A stretch of DNA of 15,408 bases from Poronia punctata (lineage: Eukaryota > Ascomycota > Sordariomycetes > Xylariales > Xylariaceae): positions 1-15,408 of the forward strand of contig MU401928.1 in NCBI GenBank assembly GCA_022579005.1. Direction: 5' to 3'. The translations under genes and the position numbers were made by a program. A model generated the notes under the pieces. The model was not told the origin of the DNA. It searched no databases and saw nothing but the letters and a program-made list of their open reading frames with translations. Numbering within the stretch: the stretch's first letter is position 1; each line of letters opens with the position of its first letter. Below, one piece after another: positions 8,636-15,408 of the stretch.

Positions 8636-11600
8636 CTATACACCGCCCACGCCACCATCTTCCAAACTCTCATCCCATCCACCGGTAGAGAGCAGCCATT
8701 CCCCGACTCTCTCCTTCACTCCTCGCATGCCGTCGCCAAGTGCGCCCTCCCACTGGTCCTGGACGACCCGCACCTTCTCTTTGAGATCATCTGTGAGTCG
8801 ATCGCGCTCGCCCCTTCGTTCGTCCTCGACTGTGTGAGCGTCGTGGCCCTCCGCCTCGCTGACCTTGGCACGTGCACTGACGGCAGCTTCTTTGACCTCG
8901 TGCAGGAGACAGAGGAGGTTCGTCTGGGACTCGATGAACTGATACGTACTCTTCTCCGCATGTAGTAGTAAGCTGTACAGATATTGCATAGGGTGCTCAT
9001 GATATGCCGGGTTCTCTTCGTACTCGGCTGGCGGTATCTGGATATGGAAGTGCGCATCGATGGAGCTCGGTATTTTGTCGAGAAGTCGCTTGAGCGGCGG
9101 CGCGATGTCCCAGAATGCGTTCAGCTGCATGTCCACGCCCCGCGTAACCGTCTCTCCCACAACGTCTCTGAACTCACGTGTCCGCTGCAGCACTTCGTTC
9201 ACAAACGCCGACTGCCGTTTAGCCGCATCCTCGGCAAAGAAGGCCTCGGCGTTGCGTACCTTTTCTTCGTTACCTGATAGTCGGTATGGCATAATCACCA
9301 TTTCGCGGTAGCGATCGTTGCGGTCGCTAAGGAGACTGTAGTTTTCCCGGTGGAGGTTCTCTCGCGCCTCAAAGATCCACTTTAGGAGCGTAAGCTTTTC
9401 CAGCAGTTCTGGTTGCTCATCGCCTTCCTCCTGGGGCATATTAGGATTAGGCGCCTGGGTCTCGACAAACAGGCGCGACCGCAACTCGTCAAAGAGCGAA
9501 GTGGCCCTCGTGATGCGGGCCATGAGAAGCTCATTTAATGGCATGACCACCGCGTTCTGGAACCGGTCGAATTCTTTCCTCTCCAAGTCCTTCGACTGCG
9601 CCTTTTCCGATTCCTGTGAATCCGCCTCGATCGCAGCCGCCTCGGCGTAAGACATATTGCCCGAACCAATTTCCTGTTGCAAGTTCACCCGCAGCGCCTG
9701 CCGTCTTGCCGCCGCTTCCTCTACGGCTTTCTCGCGAGCCTTTTGGCTGTCCTCGGCGAATGCCTGCTTGGTAGCCTCAACCTCGCTCAAGTCACTAATC
9801 GTCCGTACCAGGGCCCTCATGGATGCTAATTCGGGGTGATTATTGTTTACAGCCGGGTGATGGCGCGGATAAGGGGGCGGCAACGTGACTAGGCGTGACA
9901 CATCGAGTTGAAAGGGGCATGGCGTATTTGGTGCTGATGACGCAACGGATAGAAGCGACTGACGAAATGGGTGAGGCGCTTTAGCCGACTCCGGTTCATG
10001 CCACCCAACCTTTTCTGCCGGATACTCGTCGACAAGATAGCCTTCACTCGACCCAGAAGGGCCGGGGGTGCTCCCAGATGCATCTTCCCACTGCAATGCT
10101 TCTCTAGCCTCTTTGGGCACGCCCATGTACTTTGATTCCCGCTTCGACCTTTCCATCCGGTTGCCCTCGCCCGCAGATTCCGACTCCCACCACCGGCTCG
10201 CAGGCCTACCCCGGGAGTCCGCTTCGTCCCGTGCGCTCACACTCATGCTGAGAATCGGTGACAGTGACGGCATGTACTGGTTCGAGTTCCAATTCGTGTT
10301 GATGGCAGGAGGGCCGCTGGACGAGGGGGGAAGGCCAGCGGACGGTGGTGCAGAATGCGGCTGAGGTTGTTCGCGGGGGCCAGAATTCATCGAGTTCCGG
10401 TTTGATCTGGTCTCAGACGCCTGGGGCGCCCAATCACTGATTTGTGAGCTATTGGAGTCTCGTCTAACCCTCATCGGCCGGAAGAGATCCCTCGTCAGAT
10501 CAAAGATTTCCGACCCCATGGCGCCAATTGCCGACGAATACCGTTCTCTTCTCAGCCTCGACTCGTTGACGATAAAGTCGGCGAACAGTTTAACGCGATC
10601 GGCATCCGTCTTTGCTGAGGCCTCCTTCTCAGCAAATACTTGCAATCGTTCGACAGTGCCTTGACAAAACTGTTGTGCCGTTTGACTCACAACGAGCTGT
10701 TTCGTCAACGGCTGGGCCGTATAAGGGGTAGAGGCGACACTGTTGATAGAATTAAACATGTCCGGCCGGACGTAAGATGAACTGGATGCCGATCGGCTGC
10801 TCTGCGGTGGCGGCGTAGGCAGGGCTTTAGGCGCTATGGCCTGGCCTGTTTCCGTTCCGCCGTATGATTTCTGCGGCCGAGGCGAGAATGGAGGCGTGGG
10901 CGACTCTACTGGGAGCCCCGCAGAGGCCCTGGGTGTTGAGTTACGGGAGTCTACATCTTCCAACGACTTGCTAAGTTCAAGTATGGCCTTCCCTCCGCTT
11001 CGTGGCGTGCCTCGGTGTGTGGAGGATCGACCCCTGGGAGTAGACTCCTGAGGGACGACAATATCTGCCAGCTGCTGAGGGCTCGCGCTTGATTCGCCCC
11101 GCTGGTCTCGGGGGCGACTTTCATTGCGTCTTTCCCGAAGCGTCTTTTCTCCCCTCACAGCGCCGGTTCTGTTCAGCCCGCCACCACTGTTGGGGCTTGC
11201 GCCCGTCGCAGATTCCGGCACCCCATGCGCCTGAGGGCTTCCCAGATTGGACGTCTGTAGGGAGAGTTCGGGCTGATTCGACGATGCAGAAGCGCGCTGT
11301 TGTTGTGGTTGTTGTTGTTGGGGTTGTTGTTGGCTATCCTCGTCGACCCAATTAGCTGGAGTTGGCGGCACTGGTCCAAGTGCCGTAATGCCACCTGGTG
11401 GGGGACGCCTTGTGGGGGGAGAAGCAACAGGTGGGTTGAAATCGTTCGGTCGGTTCAGGCTCTGGGACCGAGACTGAGAAGGAGGCGGCCCAGGCGGGGG
11501 AGGTGGAAGCGGCAAGTTCTGTTCCCACCTCGATTGTGAAGCTGATCGAGCGCGAGCAGAGATAGGCGTCTCCACAGCGCTTGCTGAAGCAGCTCTACGG

Positions 11601-12283
11601 GAGTTGGGTGGCAATACCGGCGTGACGTTATCCACAAAGTTCACTGCCTGCGGAACATTAATCATTAAGGGTTGGGGCCTTACGGCGGGCGCTAGGGGAC
11701 GACTATCCGGGCTGGTAGCGGAGTCCGGCTGGTCACGGTCCCTACGCCTGGTCAGGGACGATAAACCAAAACGCCGGTCGCGAGAAGTCCTTCGTTCGTT
11801 CGACCCGGGCGGCGGAGGAAAGTTTTGCGCAGCGATCGGTTCTGGTGACGGCCGATGTGAGCCCGATGAGGGTATACGAGCGGCAGCAGTATTGGCCGGG
11901 GGAGTCTCATAATTTGTGGGAGTTTGCCGTTGGCTGCGCGGAGGGGAATATGGAGGTGGCGGTGCTGCCGTGTGTAATTTTCATTAGGACTACCATGCAG
12001 TCAGTCGAGAGAAGCGCATACACTTACCTGGCTGGTCCCGGAAGGCAGGCTGAGGAGGATATTGATGTGTCCTCTCTGGGCCCACGGCAGGTGAGGGGAT
12101 CCATTCTTGCGGGTTGTATCGTTGTATAGAACTCGCTGGTGTTGTGGCTCCAAAGGCATGGGGTGAACTAGTCGTGATAGCCGATTGGGGCGTGTTTAAC
12201 TGGTTATGATAGCCCAGCGCCGTTGTCAGCAACGGATTGAGATTCTGGCGCAGCCGTGATGCCGGATCACGACTGCTACTCAT
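8636..12283 (-). CDS. Large Pro/Ser-rich protein of unknown function, helical C-terminus
   Basis: Two exons (12283-12028 and 11964-8636) give 1194 aa, starting MSSSRDPASRLRQN and ending GGVGGV. I do not recognise a named family. Residues 1 to about 500 are disordered: rich in Pro, Ser, Gln and Arg, with a polyproline run LPLPPPPPGPPP (about 235-246), a polyQ stretch (about 296-310) and many SP/TP sites for proline-directed kinases. A folded-looking block holds TAQQFCQGTVERLQVFAEKEASAKT (roughly 510-535). A distinctive RWWESES..ERSKRESKYMG stretch lies near 674-705. From about 795 the protein is charged and helical, with a coiled-coil candidate (TKQAFAEDSQKAREKAVEEA and onward) and another near 1085-1150. 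There are no signal peptide, membrane segments or catalytic motif. This suggests a cytoplasmic or cytoskeletal scaffold, which is inference only. Confidence 0.9.
11304..11336 (-). repeat. CAA/CAG-type polyglutamine tract
   Basis: On the coding strand CAA/CAG codons with interspersed CCC codons encode QQQPQQQQPQQQ near residues 296-310 of the large protein. The tract is prone to length change. Confidence 0.8.
11965..12027 (-). other. Intron of the 1194-aa protein gene
   Basis: 63-base intron read on the minus strand, with consensus donor GTAAGT, acceptor CACGGCAG, and CTGAC and CCTAAT candidates for the branch site. It is phase 1. It joins RDQP to APPPPYSPPRSQ, and the frame then stays open for about 100 codons up to the first in-frame ATG of exon 2, which supports the extended N-terminus. 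Confidence 0.9.
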
Positions 12284-12603
12284 ATTGCCGTTTGGGGGTT
12301 TATATCGAAACCCTCGTATCTTGGCTGTCTTGCAACAGAAGAGTGCGGGTCCGCTGCCAGACTTATAGCACGCGTCAGGTTGTCGCGATTGTCGCGTCTC
12401 CTATAGGCTATTGACACCGATGTTTGGCTGGTATTTTGCCTTTTTTACGGCGCCTTGCCTACACAGTTCCCTTCAACGGCAATATAAGCAAACGACCCTA
12501 TCGCCAGTGGCGCCCATGTTCCAAGAAGGCCGATGATAGTGGTTCGCGGACAAGACACTAGTCGGTCGGTAGTGTTAGCGGTGGTTTGTTGGTCGGCAGG
12601 CAA

Positions 12604-12622
12604 CGTGACGTGACGTGACGTG
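12604..12622. promoter_or_regulatory. Tandem ACGTG/TGACG array upstream of large gene
   Basis: The pentamer CGTGA is repeated as (CGTGA)3CGTG, creating four ACGTG and three TGACGT sites in one face-repeated block. TGACGT is the core bound by CRE/ATF-type bZIP factors. The array lies about 320 bases upstream of the start codon of the minus-strand 1194-aa gene, within plausible promoter range. Binding is inference. Confidence 0.4.
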
Positions 12623-13247
12623 CTAATGGCAGGAAGGCTGCATGTTAATTGAGGAAGAAATGACAGATGCTAGAAATGCGAGGAGAAGCAAAGAGACAAA
12701 AAGGGGAGCAGCTGCAATAACTGGACATGATAAGTTGTCAAGTGGGGGTTTCGATGTAGGTGTATGCAGGCAAGTACGTGCATAGTAGGTAAATACATAC
12801 AGCCACAACGCCTTCCAAGACAAAACTCTCCTAGTCTGGTGGTCTCTTGGCAGATCCGGGGGCACTTAAAACCTGTGCATATCCAGCGCCGCTTGTCACA
12901 AGAGGGGACAGTCCAAAATAGGCTGATAGCCAGGATTGAGAAAGGAAGGAACCTTCAACAGTGGATTCCTGTCATGTATGCCTCTTCACTTCTTCCCCAA
13001 ACGTACCTAGGTGTACAAGTATTATATGTCAGTACATGTACGAGTAGCCACATGAAAGCAAGAAGGCTTGAATCTTTAAGTTGTTCATGCAATTCCTACA
13101 TTGTTTTCCCTATTTATTACCTTGTACGCTGCCTGCAAACTACGTGTTGATAGTAGTAATATGATTATATAGCTAGGTTACCTGCTTGTATATTACTTGA
13201 TAGCAAAGGTTATCCTACTATGTTAGTATGTATACACGTATGTATCC

Positions 13248-13261
13248 ATATATATATATAT
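13248..13261. repeat. (AT)7 dinucleotide run
   Basis: Seven perfect AT copies in A+T-rich gene-free DNA. Confidence 0.9.
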
Positions 13262-14079
13262 CCGTAATACAAAACCTCGTCTTAAACTGTGAAGATGATG
13301 ATAGTTTGATTTGTAGAACTTGCCCTTATTCTACCGGTGTGCGGTATGTGCTACATGCAGTAGACTGGTAGTCTTTTGTAGGTCAGGTACGAGTAGGTAT
13401 AGTAGACGGGCAAAAAGGTAACCCCAACCCCAAACCTCAATTTGCGGCGACCGAAAAGAGGGATGAACAAGAAAGCAGCCCAGTGCCGAATATGGACCTT
13501 CCTTAGCAGAGAATCCTGGTACATCTGGGTCTATATTTGGATTTGTAAGTCGGAGAAGACTTATGATTGGCTGTCTTGCTTAGACCCCTCAACCCCCCTG
13601 TCACTGTCTGGCGCTTAGGTACGTACCTTCTATAGGCACAAAAGGTAATGTCAAGATGAGCCATGCAATACCACAACACTATCACGGGTTGAAGCTTGAG
13701 TTGTTGTTGATCTGCCCCGGATTACTGCAGTATACCGGTTTTCTGTCTCACATTCCAATAGCAAGTAGGTGTCACGCACTGGTAAGAATTTACTCACATC
13801 ACAGGGGTACCTTAAGTATACCTTGGGTCTTGACTCTTTGTGTATAAAACCTATCATATCGGCCAAGCATCTTGACATTGGCGATCATCTGCAGTCGAAC
13901 TGGTTGCAGTTCAGGTCGCTCTAGTTACCCACTTGAGGACATTCATGTAGGCTGACAGTTTGCATTCATATACCATGTGTGATCGGTTTTACATATGACA
14001 AAGAGATACCACATCTTGATGAAGAGTCTTGAAAACAAAACAACGCAAAATCTAACCGTTTCCTACCCCTATTCTCAAG

Positions 14080-14091
14080 AACACATGTGTT
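14080..14091. repeat. Palindrome AACACATGTGTT
   Basis: Perfect 12-bp palindrome with an E-box core, CACATGTG. A second copy of its inner 10-mer ACACATGTGT lies 52 bases downstream. Confidence 0.9.
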
Positions 14092-14131
14092 AGATGTTTT
14101 AGCTTTGCCTGGGTCTTCATTTCAATACTGT

Positions 14132-14143
14132 TACACATGTGTA
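14132..14143. repeat. Palindrome TACACATGTGTA
   Basis: Perfect 12-bp palindrome sharing the inner ACACATGTGT with the copy at 14080-14091. It is followed by a short hairpin, TATACC/GGTATA with an 8-base loop (14151-14170). Confidence 0.9.
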
Positions 14144-14668
14144 TCTAGTATATACCTGTAAACGGGTATACTCGTAGTGAAGGCAAGAACAAGGGGCGGC
14201 AAGCTAGGTTACCATACAAAGTTGGTGGCATGTTAATTTCACTGCAATTTAAACATCTATTTGGGTTACTTGAGCCGGAAGTATCCCTCTACTTGGCCAT
14301 CTAGTATAAAAATAGACCGAGTGGATATGATAAGATGTCTGTACGATGTGACAACCCGAGCCGGAAACTAGTCTTATACCGTACAGAATGCTACATATGC
14401 CCACCTGAGTCCTTTGCCGTCGGATATATATCTTCAATCGGAGCAGAGGGATGCTTGCTTGACTGGCTAGGGCACTACTCATGGTATATAATCCAAACAC
14501 CATCTGTCTAGATACCTTAGGCAGAGGAGAACCTGTCTAGGCTGTCGCCGTCAAGACAAGGTTTGGCTAACAGTAACTAACTAGATGTCCAGGGCCAAAA
14601 TAGAAACATAGCTACTTCCTACCCCTCCCATGTTATGATTACGCTATGGAAATAGGCGTGTTTCTCAC

Positions 14669-14688
14669 AGACCCAACCGCTTGGGTCT
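14669..14688. repeat. Hairpin AGACCCAA-CCGC-TTGGGTCT
   Basis: Perfect 8-bp stem with a 4-base loop. It is followed at once by a second, looser inverted pair, GGGTCG (14693-14698) with CGACCC (14718-14723). There is no T-run after it and no known RNA family is recognised. Confidence 0.85.
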
Positions 14689-14884
14689 CCTCGGGTCGGT
14701 TAACTAACAGAACAACACGACCCCTATCTAGAAGTACTTACCCGTCACATCTCACAGCTTCACATGTTGTAATACCAAACATTGGTTTGTTTAGGTCAAT
14801 AAGTAGCAAGCGCGTCTTTGCGCTATGCAGGGAACTGTGTTTACCAGATGCCTTCAAGTACCTTAGCGGGAGTCCTGGTTGGCT

Positions 14885-14917
14885 AACAAGCCTTGCGCAA
14901 GGACTGCAAGGCTTGTT
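14885..14917. repeat. 12-bp inverted repeat AACAAGCCTTGC/GCAAGGCTTGTT
   Basis: Perfect 12-bp arms (14885-14896 and 14906-14917) with a 9-base spacer. A third, partial copy, GCAAGGCTTG, lies at 14924-14933 in the same orientation as the second arm. Confidence 0.9.
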
Positions 14918-15313
14918 CATTTTGCAAGGCTTGCTAGAGGTCGATTGTTAAGTACCTACCTATACAATTTACTTAGCAAGGTACATAGAAACAGAATATA
15001 GCGAGCAGTATGCTATTTAATCACTACAACTATCTGCGTACTTTTTTCCCTTTCAAGGTCATTCTTTTTCCTTCAAGGTTGGAAAAGCCTACCCTGCATG
15101 TTGGTGCAGCCATAGCCATACCTTTGAAAAACTTTAGCCCTTGCATTTCCCACCTTTCTCACCCATGCATTTCCACCTTTCCTCCCACCACCACCACCTT
15201 TGATCCATGCAAGCCGGCTACTTGCAGCCAAGACTAACATGTACAACTAATTACATACAGAATTCTATAGCACACCAGGTCACTCAAAGTCTTCCTAGCG
15301 AGCGCGTAGCTCA

Positions 15314-15408
15314 ATTGACCTGGATTGACCTGGATTGACCTGGATTGACCTGGATTGACCTGGATTGACCTGGATTGACCTGGATTGACCTGGATTGACC
15401 TGGATTGA
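15314..15408. repeat. (ATTGACCTGG)n tandem repeat at window edge
   Basis: Nine and a half perfect copies of the 10-mer ATTGACCTGG reach the last base. The array is cut by the window end, so its true size is unknown. The copies are identical, which points to recent expansion or a collapsed assembly. Confidence 0.97.

Larger units (their letters stand above)
12284..15313. other. 3 kb region without a supportable gene
   Basis: The first few hundred bases should hold the promoter and 5' UTR of the 1194-aa gene. Beyond that I see no gene. The open frames at 12764-13150 and 14646-14951 (plus) and 12623-12865 and 13651-13878 (minus) have no recognisable domain. The region holds a tandem CGTGA array, an (AT)7 run at 13248-13261, two ACACATGTGT palindromes, several inverted repeats near 14669-14917, and an imperfect direct repeat TGCATTTCC(C)ACCTTTC at about 15142-15185. 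Confidence 0.6.

Noticed and set aside
8483..8965. 160-codon plus-strand open frame
   Set aside because: More than half is antisense to the C-terminal coding region of the 1194-aa protein, and the rest is intergenic. No recognisable domain.
12764..13150. 128-codon plus-strand open frame
   Set aside because: It has an ATG but no recognisable motif and mixed low-complexity composition. Not strong enough to call a gene.
14646..14951. 101-codon plus-strand open frame
   Set aside because: It covers the hairpins and inverted repeats of that block and has no recognisable domain. The structure in the DNA better explains the sequence.
14629..15241. Solo LTR bounded by CATGTTA and TAACATG
   Set aside because: The block starts TGTTATG and could end TAACA like a Copia-type LTR, but there is no matching target-site duplication, no polypurine tract or primer-binding site, and no second copy in the window.
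12284..15313. CRISPR array, insertion sequence or bacterial operon
   Set aside because: No regularly spaced repeats with unique spacers and no transposase frame. Introns and gene types show a eukaryote.

Overview
The window looks like nuclear DNA of a filamentous ascomycete (Pezizomycotina; a Sordariomycete is my guess, not proven). The reasons are short introns of about 60 to 110 bases with GT..AG ends and CTRAY-like branch sites, an N-terminal Zn2Cys6 transcription factor, a Sir2/Hst1-type sirtuin, a very long disordered Pro/Ser-rich protein, and long intergenic stretches dotted with TAGGTA-type motifs and homopolymer tracts. The species cannot be named from the sequence alone.

Layout: a (TACTT)n microsatellite opens the window (1-95), followed by gene-free low-complexity DNA and an intronless tRNA-Gly(UCC) at 755-826. 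A Sir2/Hst1-class NAD-dependent deacetylase lies on the minus strand (1885-3773, two exons). A 2.6 kb divergent intergenic region (3774-6344) separates it from a plus-strand Zn2Cys6 transcription factor rebuilt here from three exons (6345-8043, 509 aa). About 0.6 kb of convergent intergenic DNA follows. Next is a 1194-aa protein of unknown function on the minus strand (8636-12283, two exons), with a disordered N-terminal part and a helical, partly coiled-coil C-terminal part. The last 3 kb (12284-15313) hold no gene I can support, but do contain several perfect palindromes and inverted repeats. The window ends in a 10-bp tandem repeat (15314-15408). Tandem repeats at both extremes suggest an assembly contig broken at repeats.

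The three protein genes do not form an obvious pathway. A Sir2-type deacetylase acts on chromatin, and the neighbouring C6 factor resembles the class often found with secondary-metabolism genes, but no biosynthetic enzyme is present here. I found no convincing new multi-gene system. The most interesting items are the uncharacterised 1194-aa protein, the low-complexity insertions in the sirtuin and the C6 factor (including a telomere-like CCCTAA run inside the coding sequence), a tandem ACGTG array upstream of the 1194-aa gene, and paired ACACATGTGT palindromes plus a hairpin-rich block in the gene-free right end.
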